DNA of 64,000 bases from Hemicordylus capensis (lineage: Eukaryota; Chordata; Lepidosauria; Squamata; Cordylidae), in the NCBI RefSeq assembly GCF_027244095.1, contig NC_069657.1, positions 144,394,857-144,458,856 of the forward strand. The letters are read 5' to 3'. Positions within the stretch are counted from its first letter, which is position 1; each line of letters opens with the position of its first letter. Positions 11,831 through 22,217 of the stretch are shown here, piece after piece. Under the pieces are notes generated by a model, which was given only the letters and a program-made list of their open reading frames with translations, was not told the origin of the DNA and ran no database searches. The position numbers and the translations under genes were made by a program.

Positions 11831-12089
11831 TTCCATCAGAACTTCAGAGGCAGCACCACACAGAAATCAGCGAGATATGTGTGACTGTGGCAAAACCAGC
11901 TTTCCCCAGCAGTAGGCAACAGCTGATACATCAGCCTAAGCTATGAGAAAGTGCCCCTGGCCACAGCAACCACAGCAGCCACTCCAGGAGCAATGCCAGA
12001 AAGAGGAACATTCCTAGCCTACAGACTTGATCCTTAAGGGAGAATGCAGGCCTACCTCAAACAGGCTCTTTTTCTCGGTCAGTTACTCT

Positions 12090-12480
12090 CCTGACCAGAA
12101 GCCAATCTGTCTTGTCTGGAAAGCCCTTCCATTTGTGGATATTATCAGCAGATTTAAAATAACACCCTCCAAATTTCTGGACAGTCTCTGCCAATGGTTT
12201 CATGTAGTCATTAAGTTATGATGAGTGGGGTCAAAATGGAGTCCTGCAGAAACTCATACTATAAGCAAAGGAAATGGGGACGAGTAGCAATTCCCCAGCA
12301 CCACCACCAGGAGGCTCACAAGCATACCGTTCTGAGGCCCCTGAGGAACTGAGCAGGGATGCACTCCCCATGTCCAGTTCCCGGTCATGCATTAGAAGGA
12401 CCAGGACTGTGTCACCCACAAAAGCAAGCTGGAAATCAGACAGAATAGGATTTAGGAAATTAGCACAATGTTACCATACC
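12090..12480 (-). mobile_element. L2/CR1-like LINE reverse-transcriptase fragment
   Basis: Antisense of a LINE reverse transcriptase, of the same kind as 15785-16065 and 44208-44789. Shared landmarks are GATATTATCAGCAGATT, (A/T)TTTCTGGA(C/T)A, the region of GTCCTGCAGAA, and GGAGGCTCACAAG. Heavily decayed and truncated at both ends. Confidence 0.55.
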
Positions 12481-13005
12481 TGCTAACTGCCCTGTTTTTC
12501 TCAGGACAGCAACATTTAAAAAAGCAATTCCAGGTATCCCTGGGAGGCCCGCCAAAATCCCAGTTTCACTGTCACGGTCTCCCCCCACTTCTCCCCCACA
12601 GCTGCTGTGTGTCCTCTGCCTCCTCCTTCCTTTCTCCTCTGGCAAGACTTCCCACAAGATATGCAGAGGAGGAGGCTCCCAGCAGCCCAGAGCCTCCTCA
12701 GTGCCACAGTGTGGCCACCATGAGTGGGGAAGAGTCCAGCAGCAGCCGCCACCTGCTCTCTTCACGATTTGGTTTCTGCAGGTCAGTGGGAAGTAATCCT
12801 TAAAACAAACAAACCAAAAAAACCACCCTGGTCTCAACCTTCCCCTGAGTATTCTGGTTTTAAAAATAGTGCATTCAGCTAATTTAAGTGGCTGAATTGA
12901 ATCTGTGTGTAATTTCTGTTTAAATATTTGCAGAAACAAGTATGGTTAATGCCTCTGTTTTCACAAAAACATGGGGATTACAATATTCATGGTTCCTGTG
13001 GTATG
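12481..13005. other. Unassigned intergenic stretch
   Basis: GC-richer DNA with overlapping chance frames on both strands (12460-12939 minus, 12468-12803 plus). Their residue composition is repetitive and no domain is seen. Not called as genes. Confidence 0.45.
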
Positions 13006-13010
13006 ATATG

Positions 13011-13503
13011 TGTTGGAAGTAAAGGACTATATGCTGTCTCTTGTCTCAATGACATAGGAGGACAGACTAGTGAGTCAGAAGGCTAGAGGGTCAAGACATT
13101 GGTCGTCCCTTCTCTACTGCTCTGACACTATCCCTTTGGAATGTAGATTGCTAATCTCAGGGACACTTCCTTCCTTCCAGCCACTTCCTTCCTCCCCCCT
13201 TCTCTTCCTTTTCCTTCTACTTTGCAACATGCAAGCTCCTCTCCCCTGCACCATGTGTGCAGAGATGCAGAATCCATCTGCATCCAGCTAGCTAGCTAGA
13301 TTAGAGATCTTTACTCTTCACTTTCCTATCCAGAATGGAGTTCTCTAATAAATACCATTTATATTGATTTGAAACTATGAACTGGCTCCAAGTTACTTTA
13401 CTCTCAGCATACACTCATGCCTAACTAAATTCCGCTGTGCTGTGCCTCTGTGCACTCTGCTATGATGAAAAAGGGTTTCTCCTACCAGAGAGAATTCCCA
13501 ACA
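13011..13503 (+). mobile_element. Solo LTR (fossil; ERV or Ty3-type)
   Basis: A 493-bp block begins TGTTGG and ends CCAACA, the TG...CA ends of a long terminal repeat. It is flanked by a perfect 5-bp direct repeat, ATATG, at 13006-13010 and 13504-13508. A polyadenylation signal AATAAA sits at about 13346. No internal retroviral genes or second LTR are nearby, so it is a solo LTR left by recombination. The exact target duplication suggests moderate age. Family not resolved. Confidence 0.65.
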
Positions 13504-15473
13504 ATATGATGGTGTCATGCACTGATATAATAGTATGATTTGATACAAGTTTCAAGGCTACAATGAAGTTCAGATAACAGCATAAGAAGGAGCTAAAGAC
13601 AGAAGGGAATAAAAAAGTTCTTGCTTATCCCTAGCTATCATGACTACATTACATCACTGATTTCATTTTTATTGTTATCTGCTTATTTCATGAAATATAT
13701 TGTCAGGTTCTCTCTAGACTCTATAGCTGGTGGGAAAGCAGGAAACAAGTGTGTCCATGTGTGTATAAAGGTGGACCTTGATATCTATGGATTCTGGTCG
13801 GGTGAAAGACACCAACCCTGGCATACACGGGGGGGGAAAGTGGGGGGGGGACATGCCAATCTTGCATATCTGCAGGTTGTGGGGTGGCCAGAAATGACCG
13901 TGGAGGTCATTTCTGGCAGCCATTTTGTATTTTGGAGCCTCAAAAAGCCTATGCATATGAGTTAAATTAATACATTCTATTCTGAGGGGTTCATAGCTAT
14001 ACATACACAAGTTACGAACGTTAATTTTATGCTTAAATATATTTAGAGCATCTCTTTCAATTACTATGCAGATTCATTCACTGTGGAGAGGAGGCAGAGC
14101 TTGAATTTCACTTCTCTCCTCTCATTACATATGCTATTTCCACAGCTAGGAACATGTCCGTAAGGGCTGCCCTTATGCAAATATTCCTGTCAATCAAAAC
14201 AGCTTTTTCAGCACCACCATGCTTCTTCTGTTCATGTAGTCCTGCATATTATGTCAATCATTGCCAGGATATTAATTTATTTTGTGGGTGTGCTTATATA
14301 TTTTTATTCCACTTGTCTTCAGGCTCCTCCTTACCTTTATTCGTAGAGGTTCTAGGGTGATAACGAATAATTATGCCTGTTGCGGTTTCCATCCCCACCT
14401 AGGTTTTATTACGCCTTTCTTATATTTAAATCCTAAAGTTCTTCCATGGCCTCTAATGTCCTTAACCTACTTTTTCAAACTTCCTTTTACTATACCCTTT
14501 CAATTGCTGGGATAAATATTAGGCATGAGAATGGAACAATGAGAAGACCAATTGAAGTTAAGCCAAAAAGGTATAAATATTTATTTAACAAAAGATACCT
14601 TTGAGGTATTTTATATGTTGTAATTATATTTTATATTATCTTAGATATTTTATATGCTGGGATTATTTTATATTCACAGCATATAAAATAAACATATACT
14701 CTGTCATCTGTATACACAATTTACAGATTATAGAATAGATGTTTATTTCATATGTTGTGAGGTTTACTGCTCTGAAGGGTTGTGGCTATAGAACTGGACT
14801 AAGTCACTTGTGTAATTCAAGACTTTATCCAGACTCATCTCTATTTCCTAGTGAATGCTGCTGGTAGATGTCTCTGCTGCAAGGCCTCTGTCAGCTGTAG
14901 GTTGAGCTGTAGGCTTTCTTTGATCAAGTTCTTCCTGAAGACAAAACCTGGCCTGGATTATTATCTGGTGCAGGATTTGCTGACCTCCATCTTCCTTCTG
15001 TTTTGCGTCTCCTTGAAATAGGTTCAGGCAATGCAAAGTGTCGGTGTCTCCTAGAAGCTCCCTTGAAGGCTGCCTCAAGACACAGTACTCTCTTCTTTTC
15101 TCTGCCCCTTCTGCTTCCCTCTTTGCAACCCTATCACTTCTTCTAAATATAGATTCAAAATAAAAACCTTTCACATTCCAAACTGTAAGATATTAAAGCT
15201 TTTTTCTTAGTGTCTGAAGATAATGTAAAAAGAAGGCTTTGAAGAAGCAGTTTTTATTTGGATCCGCACAAGCCAGGCTACAGAGGCCTAGTTAATTTTC
15301 TCTGCAGAATCTGGCCTGGATTATCTTCATACACGACCAAATTTCAACTCCAGCAGAAACATGAACTTGCTTTCTAAACACTGCACAAATAAAAAAATGG
15401 CCATTCAATATTACCAAAGGCTTTCTCAGCACCAGGGAAACCATCAATATTTCTCCTTGTAAATAGGCTGCAA
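13504..15473. other. Unassigned intergenic stretch
   Basis: About 2 kb without a recognisable gene. It holds AT-rich stretches (14570-14760) with repeated TATTTTATATGTTG-like motifs and a G-homopolymer patch near 13830-13850. The 108-residue frame at 14848-15174 (minus) is charged and low in complexity, with no family resemblance. Confidence 0.45.
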
Positions 15474-15694
15474 AGCCAGCATGGTTTAGTGGTTAGAGTG
15501 CTGGACTAGGACCAGGGAGACCCGAGTTCAAATCCCCATTCAGCCATGATACTAGCTGTGTGACTCTGGGCCAGTCACTTCTCTCTCAACCTAACCTACT
15601 TCACAGGGTTGTTGTGAGGAGAAACTTGAGTATGTAGTAGACCGCTCTGGACTCCTTGGAGGAAGAGCGGGATACAAATGTAAAATAAATTTTA
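15474..15694 (+). mobile_element. tRNA-derived SINE, copy 1
   Basis: The head carries a box A-like TGGTTTAGTGGTTAGAGTGC and a box B-like GAGTTCAAATCCCC, so it could be read by RNA polymerase III. The body follows (CTGGGCCAGTCACTTCTCTC, then CACAGGGTTGTTGTGAGGAG) and it ends GGGATACAAATGTAAAATAAAT. It matches 62190-62404 closely. It lacks a tRNA cloverleaf and is not a tRNA gene. Confidence 0.85.
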
Positions 15695-15784
15695 AGATTT
15701 TTCCAAACATTGGCTGACATTCTGACTAATGAAGCACCAGCAAAGCAGAGTTGCATTCCAGACTAAGAATCCAGAGTAAGAAAA

Positions 15785-16065
15785 AATGACCTCCTCTTCT
15801 GCAGTGATGTAGATATTATCAGCAGATTGATGACACTACCTTTAAATATCTGGATAAATTCTCCCAGTATTTTATATAGCTTTAAAATAGTGGTAGGTGC
15901 AATCAAGATAAAGTCCTGAAGCTAAAGGGATGAGCAGCAGTCCCTCAGCATCAAGTTCAGGTGGCTCATGAGGATACCATCTATGGTCATTGAGAACACT
16001 CCAGGCCATAGTCCATACACTAAAAACCATGCTGGAAATTAGTTAGAAAAGGTTTCAGATAATCA
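15785..16065 (-). mobile_element. L2/CR1-like LINE reverse-transcriptase fragment
   Basis: Antisense fragment colinear with 12090-12480 (GATATTATCAGCAGATTGATG, TCTGGATAAATTCTCCCAG, AAAGTCCTGAAGC, GGTGGCTCATGAGGATACC). Decayed, no open frame. Confidence 0.55.
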
Positions 16066-16167
16066 TTGAGGAATGTATGGAGATGAGCTGTCACTGCATG
16101 CACTTATGCTTTCCCTAACAATGATATACTTGATATTGAACTTGATACTGAACTATGTTGGGGGGAT

Positions 16168-16262
16168 GAAGGGAGGGTTTGTTTGTTTGTTTGTTTGTTT
16201 GTTTGTTTAACACATTTTTATACCACTCAAAATGCAAGTTCTCTGGGTGATTTACAAGACAA
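16168..16262 (-). mobile_element. LINE 3' tail with (GTTT)n
   Basis: A GTTT tetranucleotide array (about 16178-16208) is followed by ACACATTTTTATACCACTC and CTCTGGGTGATTTACAAGACA. This is the reverse complement of the common 3' end of L2/CR1-like LINEs. Confidence 0.6.
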
Positions 16263-16577
16263 TACAAACCATTCATTTCCATTTAAAATATATATCCATA
16301 TATTTATATATCCATATATATATATATGGTTTCCATTTAAAATATATATCAGTACTGTGTATCAGAAACAGGACACACTGGAACAGCTATTATTTATGCA
16401 TTATTTATTTTTATTTATTTATTCGATTTCTATATTGCTAATGAGAATGGAATCAAAGGAACACAGAAGATCATTCATTCCGTTTCTGAAGCTGTCATAT
16501 CTGAACATTCTGGCTTTTCCTCCCATGTTACAATCAATTACTGGGGACAACATACACTGGGGGGAAAGAGAGTTCTT

Positions 16578-17552
16578 TTACATGTTCATTGGCAAATGGC
16601 CATCACTGGCAAATTGGCAAATGGCCATCATTCTTTTTGTTGTTCTCTTCAAAGCATCCTTCACCTCTTTGTTTCTCAGGCTGTAGATCAGGGGATTTAG
16701 CATGGGAATCACCAGGGTGTAGAACACAGAGGCTATTTTATCTGTCCCTAAAGAGTGGGTAGTACTGGGCTGCAAATACATGAACATCAGAGTTGCGTAA
16801 AATATGGTGACGGCTGTCAGGTGGGAAGCACAAGTGGAGAAGGCTTTGCTTCGACCTTGAACAGAGCGGATTCTCAGAATGGTGGAGACGATGAAAATAT
16901 AAGAGATGAGGACAACGAGGAGGGAGCATGAATCAAAACCAGCAAAAGCATAAATCAATATCCGGTTGATACTGGTGTTGGAACAGGAAAGCTCTAACAG
17001 AGCAAGTTCATCACAGTAAAAATGGTTAATCACAGCAGAGCAGAAGGACAAACGGAATGTAATTATCATGTGGAACAGAGCAGCAAAAATGCTATACACA
17101 TAAGGACCGGCAACCAACAGTATGCAGGCTCTCTGAGACATGATGGTCTGATAAAGCAGTGGTTTACAGATAGCCATGTAGCGGTCATATGCCATCACAG
17201 CCAAGAGGAAACACTCTGTGATCATGCAAGTTAGGAAGCCAACCAGCTGTGCTGCACATGCATTGTATGAAATTGTTTTCTTCAGTGCTAAAAGGTTTGC
17301 CAGCATCTTTGGAGCAATGACAGAGGAATAGGAAAGATCAATAAAAGCCAGGTGGCTGAGGAAGAAGTACATGGGGGTATGGAGGTGGATATCCGTTCTG
17401 ATTAAAACAAATATTCCCAGATTTCCCATCACAGTTGTCACATAGATCAGGAGGAACAATACAAAGAGGGGAACCTGCAGCTCTGAGCGGTCAGTGATTC
17501 CAAACAGAATGAACTCCTTCACTGTGGTCACACTGTGATTGGTCTCTGCCAT
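16578..17552 (-). CDS. Olfactory receptor, class II, OR5/8/9-like (subfamily I, C-terminally extended)
   Basis: A 324-residue odorant receptor, paralogue of 6341-7282. Landmarks: N5-H-S glycosylation site, GN at 43-44, PMYFFL at 60-65, [10 protein letters not shown] at 120-129 (valine to methionine in the usual V-A-I-C), SY at 217-218, [10 protein letters not shown] near 236-245, and [12 protein letters not shown] near 283-294. Relative to its paralogue it lacks one codon in extracellular loop 2 (after S172-A173) and one at the start of TM5 (GFD-SCS). The frame ends about 13 residues later than the paralogue because the normal stop is replaced by read-through of a small tandem duplication (GGCAAATGGCCATCA) at about 16590-16632. 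The frame is intact and a 3' splice site lies upstream at about 17570. Probably functional, though the tail and loop deletions deserve a check. Confidence 0.92.
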   Translation of the reverse strand: MAETNHSVTTVKEFILFGITDRSELQVPLFVLFLLIYVTTVMGNLGIFVLIRTDIHLHTPMYFFLSHLAFIDLSYSSVIAPKMLANLLALKKTISYNACAAQLVGFLTCMITECFLLAVMAYDRYMAICKPLLYQTIMSQRACILLVAGPYVYSIFAALFHMIITFRLSFCSAVINHFYCDELALLELSCSNTSINRILIYAFAGFDSCSLLVVLISYIFIVSTILRIRSVQGRSKAFSTCASHLTAVTIFYATLMFMYLQPSTTHSLGTDKIASVFYTLVIPMLNPLIYSLRNKEVKDALKRTTKRMMAICQFASDGHLPMNM

Positions 17553-17568
17553 TTATTCCACTTCACCT

Positions 17569-17590
17569 TCTTAAAGAGAGAGTGATTTAA
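17569..17590 (-). promoter_or_regulatory. 3' splice acceptor before OR coding exon
   Basis: Minus-strand tract AAATCACTCTCTCTTTAAG ends in AG 18 bases before the ATG. It is the counterpart of the site upstream of 7282. Confidence 0.6.
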
Positions 17591-17764
17591 TGAGGGAGGC
17601 AGTTCACTTTTCTTAGGAGCAGAAACCAATGCACAGGACTTATTTTGTGTTATCTTAGTTAAGAGGCACTCATATATCCAGATGGCTTAGAAATTATCCT
17701 TTCTTGTGCTTTGCAATATGAAAACAGAGTAGTCATCTTTTTGATACTGATGAGGCAAACATCC

Positions 17765-18025
17765 TGCTATAAAGTGAGGTCAATCACACAGTCAAAAACT
17801 GTGTACTCCCGAGGTTTGGGAGCTGTGTGCACTCCCAATTTTTCAGTTGTGTGGAAGTAAATGTAAGAGGAAAACCTGGGTAATTATGATTGTGTGGAAG
17901 CAAGGTAGAAAGAAAAGCTACCCAGGTTTCCCTCCTACCTTGTTTCTACTCCTACCTTGCACACACAGCTCCCAAACCTGGGTAGAACACCATTTTTGTT
18001 TGTCTGAATGGCCTCAGTTACTTAT
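17765..18025. repeat. Short inverted-repeat (MITE-like) element
   Basis: GAGGTTTGGGAGCTGTGTGC at about 17811-17830 pairs with GCACACACAGCTCCCAAACC at about 17949-17968. A second, inner pair involves AACCTGGGTA(A/G) and CTACCCAGGTTT (about 17873 and 17918). Hairpin-forming and non-coding; class unknown. Confidence 0.55.
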
Positions 18026-18284
18026 GTGTCAGAATGGAGTGAGGGGAAATGCTGCTTACTAACTTTCATTAGATCAAGTAATTTTATTTGACATATAACG
18101 AATGAGAGGTCAGTTTCAACAGGAAAACAAACTTTAAAAATAATTCATTAAATTCTAGGCAATGATCTGAGGCATAAAATAATATAGACAATGACATGTA
18201 AATAGCTTAAGAGAGAGCTAACAGGCATTTAAGAGGTTAATAACCATAGCATCTTAAAATGGAGCGCCTTGCATTCCCTGACAC

Positions 18285-18600
18285 AAAGGCTGTTCTTATG
18301 AGCAGCCTAATTCAGGCTAGGGCAGCCCAGCCTGGGTTAGGCAGTGCTGGGATCGTTCTTGATCCTGGTGCTACTGTCCAGCCTAACCCCACTTTGTGGT
18401 CCAGCATACAGCCGAGGTTAAGGGTATGAACATGCTCTTAACCTGGCTGCTGAATTGGTGTGTGTGCACACAGAGATGGGCACCTACACCACCTGTCTCT
18501 TGGGGGATGCCCTGAATGCACTGTGCTTGTCACGCATTGTGGGATATCTGGAGGCTGGGGCAAGTCGGGGGGGGGAGGGAGGTGGGTGAAACCCTGCCTT
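18285..18600 (+). repeat. Dispersed repeat family B, copy 2
   Basis: Plus-strand match to the minus strand of 1780-2255 (GGCTGTTCTTATGAGCAGCC, AGCCCAGCCTGGGTTAGGC, GAGATGGGCACCTA, GCATTGTGGGAT). It ends near a G-homopolymer at 18565-18575. Confidence 0.6.
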
Positions 18601-20269
18601 CCCCTCCCCACGCTTGGTAGGTCATGTGAATACCCTTGTAGTTTACAGCATCACCGAGACACTGTAGATCATGCTGGCCACTGAAAAGAGAGAGAAAGAA
18701 AACCCTCAATCTGCTGTTTCAGGTTTTTTGTGCAAATTCTTAACTCTTGGGATTCTGGAGGCCTGCCTTTTAGCTGCTACACAGAGGTTTGTACACAAGC
18801 AGAACACAGTTACATTTATGTTTAGTGAATGGCACAATCTAGCAAAGGAAAGCTGCTTTGTAACTTCCCCAGTTTTGGATCAGGCAGGAACAAAATGTTC
18901 TTCACACACTCATGAAGACTCATGCAGGGGGTGGGGACTATCTTGATAAGAGGAAGAGAGCAAAGATAAGACAAAGCAACGTTTAAAGTGGCTTGAGCCC
19001 AAAGTATGCCTGTCCCAAATCTGTTGAGCTGAGTGTCTGTAGTCAAAGTGATCATGATAACAGAGGAGAGTGAGCATAGCAGTTCCCAGGAGGGAAAATC
19101 AGAGCCACACAAATATAGTCCAACTTTCCTCATCCTTTTTCTCTAAAACTCATTCTAGTAATGTATGAAGGACAAAGTATGTGAACAACTTCAAGTGGTA
19201 CTAACTATTCCTGGAATGGCTCTTAATGGTTCTGACCAAAAGTACTGTGCTTGCTTGAACAGGGAGTTTCCTGGAACGTTGCTGGATAGTAGATTCAGAC
19301 TAGACATTTGATGGGGGAAATCCTTTTTGACTGAAGCCAGTGGCTGACATCCTGACTAAATTCATTTGAGGAAGGCCTATTGAAATTTAATAGTCGTCTA
19401 GACTACTCCTTGAGTACTACTAGTCAGTAAGTTAGTCTGGATGTCAGCCAGTACATTTGCATAACTGATCTGGCAGTTTGTTACAATAGCCGTTCTTTCC
19501 TGGTCTTTAACAGATTATTATGGTTCTTTGGAATTATGCTTCCTGGAGGTGCCAGACCTTTTAATTTACATTAAAGTCTGGAAAACTCCATACTTTCAAT
19601 ATCTTTGTCCAAGGTGTGAAGGGGGAGAAAGAAACTGCCATACATGCTGTTGCTGAGCCTTTCGCTTGAGCTTGAAGACAGGGCAGGGGGTAAAATAAAT
19701 TGGAGCATCCTTAGCAAACTATATGCAATTTTAATGGCACCATCACATGAAAATATTATTAGAGAAACATTTAACATTCAGGTTTTTGTTCAGTGCAACA
19801 ATACTTTATATTTCTTATGCTACCACACCTCACAACAACCACTCGGTGAGGTGAGTTAAGCCGAGTTGACGTTTCTTCTTGCCCGGAAAGGAAGAGGGAA
19901 GCATCCAAGAAGCACTCAAAAGCCAAGCCCACCCCCACCCCCCTGCAAAAGGGGAGGCAGGTTGCCAAAGACGTTGAATGTAAAATCTTTATTCAATCAT
20001 TGTCTGATGTGTTTTGAGCATAAAAGTGCTCTTCCTCAGAGGCAGCGTCTGGGAGAGAGCATCTGGGTTGGATGGTGTTTCCTCCTCTCTAAGTAAAGTG
20101 CAGGTACTACAAGAGCTGTGAAGGACAGCATGCAGCTCCCCTCTCCCAGAGAATCACTTCCTCCCCCTCCAACCTTGCTGTTTCCCTCACATATGAACAC
20201 AAAATGGGAGTGCGCTCAGCTCCTGAACCAGGATAGGACATATGTCTTGCTATAATTATAATCATGTGA
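18601..20269. other. Unassigned intergenic stretch
   Basis: No gene recognised. Around 19790-19860 there is an old SINE-core-like tract (CTCACAACAACCACTCGGTGAGG) resembling the far 5' flanks of the subfamily I ORs. The remaining frames are short and featureless. Confidence 0.45.
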
Positions 20270-20757
20270 ACGAGCCTGTTATGTGCTCATAGCAAAATTG
20301 ACCTTTCTTCATGTCCAGGTGGCAGGATACATGCTTTGTACAAGTTTTCCTCTGAATTTTCACCTTGGAGAAAATGGTCATACCTAAATTGGCTACTAGT
20401 CAAAGTAGTTAGTTGCCCAGCCTACCTGTAGATGTGCTTTCTTTGTCTTTCGCCAGTAATAACAGTATTTGTCAGATATCTGACTATTTTTATATGTGAG
20501 TTCATCTCTCTCCATTAATTAGTTCCCAATGATGTCTAGAGCCATTCTGCTCCTTAGAGACATCTCCAAAGTAAATAATAATAACATAACCAGAAATGTA
20601 ATTGGAAGAACCGGGGGGGGGGGGGACAACAAACCAAGTTATTTTGAGTTTGTTTCTCTTTGATGGAAAAGCCCAGAATATGCTTGCTCAACAAGTATGT
20701 CTGAATTGGGCGTGGACACAAATCGGGAAACAATTAGTTTCGTACAGAATTGTACCC
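20270..20757. repeat. OR subfamily I duplicon flank, copy D2
   Basis: Colinear with 10425-11830 but without the 0.88-kb insertion found there. Homology stops at about 20757, where a hAT-like fragment begins. A G-homopolymer at 20612-20624 lies inside. Confidence 0.8.
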
Positions 20758-21268
20758 GAAACAGAATTGTACCCCTGGCATGGCCCAGGGCCTCACAGAC
20801 ACCATTTGCGCATATGCGGCATCTATTTATATATATATTTTTAATGGCCACCAAAAAAAAAAAAAAGGCTGCCGTGCATGCACAAATGGTCTCTGTGAGC
20901 CCCTGGGTCTCACAGAGGCCATTTGCACATGCACAGCAGCCTCCAAAATGGCTGCCACGCCAATTTATGGAGGCCCAAATGGGTAAAAAAATAATACTCT
21001 GGTGGGCCACAGCAGTGATTTTAGAGGCAGGCGGGGGCCAGGGAACATTCGCAAAGCCCCCCCCCCCCACCAGTGGCCTATAAGAAGCCTTCCAAGGGGG
21101 CAGAAGGTAATTAACTATATTTTACATTTTAAAAAAAATTCACGAGCTGCCTGGGGAGGGTTCGGTACTGGTCCAGATGGAATGGGGGGGGGGGGTTTCA
21201 GTTCAACTCTGAACCCCCAAACCCCCAAACTGAACCCCCAAACCCCCAGACCGGTTTGCACATCCCTA
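20758..21268. mobile_element. hAT-like non-autonomous element, compact class, left end missing
   Basis: The right end GGTTTGCACATCCCTA is typical. The body has internal inverted repeats (GCATGCACAAATGG with CCATTTGCACATGC, about 20876-20935). No TAGGGATG-type left end is found; the left boundary is where homology to the 10425-11830 duplicon stops. The overlapping frames on both strands are a product of the foldback structure. Confidence 0.6.
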
Positions 21269-21274
21269 ACTAGA

Positions 21275-22145
21275 GGTTGTCAAACTGCATTAACCTCTAC
21301 CATTTATTCCACCTCATTAGGGGTGTGCATGAAACCAGTATGCGCGGTTTGGTTGGAGTCCGAATTGGACTTGAATGGAACTTGGCATGTTCGGTCTTGC
21401 CCCCTCCCCCCAAACATACCCCCATGTTTAGCTCTGTGTGTGTGTGTGTGTGTGTGTGTGGTGGGTCTCTGGTGATTCCTCTCTCCTCCCACTGGCCTCC
21501 CCACAGGCCTCCCGCTGCTGGCCTCCATGAAAGTGGCCAGTCGATATGTGTGGCAGCCTCCAAAATGGCCACCACCAGCACCAAGAGGCCCAGAACGGGC
21601 CACACAAGGACTGAAATGGCCCAAACCAGGCCGACTGGAAACCAGGGAGAGGCCAGCGGTGGGAGGAGGAATGGCCAGAGTCCCTCCCATGGCAGTGCCC
21701 TTTGGAGGTGATGAGTTGTTTTTAAAAAATGTGGTTTTTTGTTAGAACCCCTGACCGGCACCCCCGGTGGGGGTGGGTAGGTTTGAGTGTGGCCAAATCG
21801 GGTCTGGTTCAGCTCAAGGGCAAGTTGGCTGAATTTGAAGTTGGACCAGCTCAAAATCGTGCAGGTTTGCACATCCCTATACCTCACTCATCTTAAGGAG
21901 AGAGGAATTCAATCACAGATACAGTGATTTATGTGGATGACAAATTCTTCTTATGGTCCCAGTTACAATTCCTTTCTTTCACCTGTTATGTGTGGATGAG
22001 GCAAAGATCCTTATGCATTTACAGTGGCATATCTGAAAGGGAAATGTTATTTACCAAGTTCTTTTTTCAGTATTTCACTGTTTTATATTTCTTATTCCCT
22101 TTATTCTCCCAACAACAACTACAGCAATGAGGTGGATTAGGTTGT
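21275..22145 (-). pseudogene. Ghost of an OR subfamily I gene (start region and 5' flank only)
   Basis: The segment CCATTTATTCCACCTCA at about 21300-21316, then after a hAT insertion CTCACTCATCTTAAGGAGAG from 21883, matches the start-codon area of the two intact minus-strand ORs (CCATTTATTCCACTTCACTC). Upstream homology continues to about 22145 (CTTATGCATTTACAGTG, GAAATGTTATTTACCAAG, TTTTTTCAGTATTTCACTG). Only about seven codons remain beyond the ATG before a TGA, and the seven-transmembrane body is gone. The acceptor-like CTCTCTCCTTAAG is still present. This is a third, dead member of the array. Confidence 0.75.
21318..21879. mobile_element. hAT-like non-autonomous element inserted in OR ghost
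   Basis: Starts TAGGGGTGTGCATGAAACCA and ends GGTTTGCACATCCCTA. The flanks, cacctcat at 21310-21317 and tacctcac at 21880-21887, match at 6 of 8 positions; the uninterrupted ORs confirm that ACCTCA was a single site. A TG dinucleotide run lies at about 21436-21460. The long minus-strand frame over this element (21297-21887) is not a gene. Confidence 0.85.
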
Positions 22146-22217
22146 AAGGAATTTTCTTGACCAAGTGATGAATCTCCTAAATCTGATTTTAAGACAGTGT
22201 CTATTTCACCATGGGAT

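Noticed and set aside
12460-12939. 159-codon minus-strand frame and overlapping plus-strand frames
   Set aside because: No domain, no conserved neighbour, no splice context; typical of GC-richer non-coding DNA.
15474-15694. Possible tRNA gene
   Set aside because: Boxes A and B are present but the cloverleaf is not, and the same sequence with a LINE-like tail occurs at 62190; it is a SINE.
21297-21887. 196-codon minus-strand open frame
   Set aside because: It covers a hAT-like element almost exactly, with frames on the other strand as well; composition reflects GC-rich foldback DNA and no protein family is seen.
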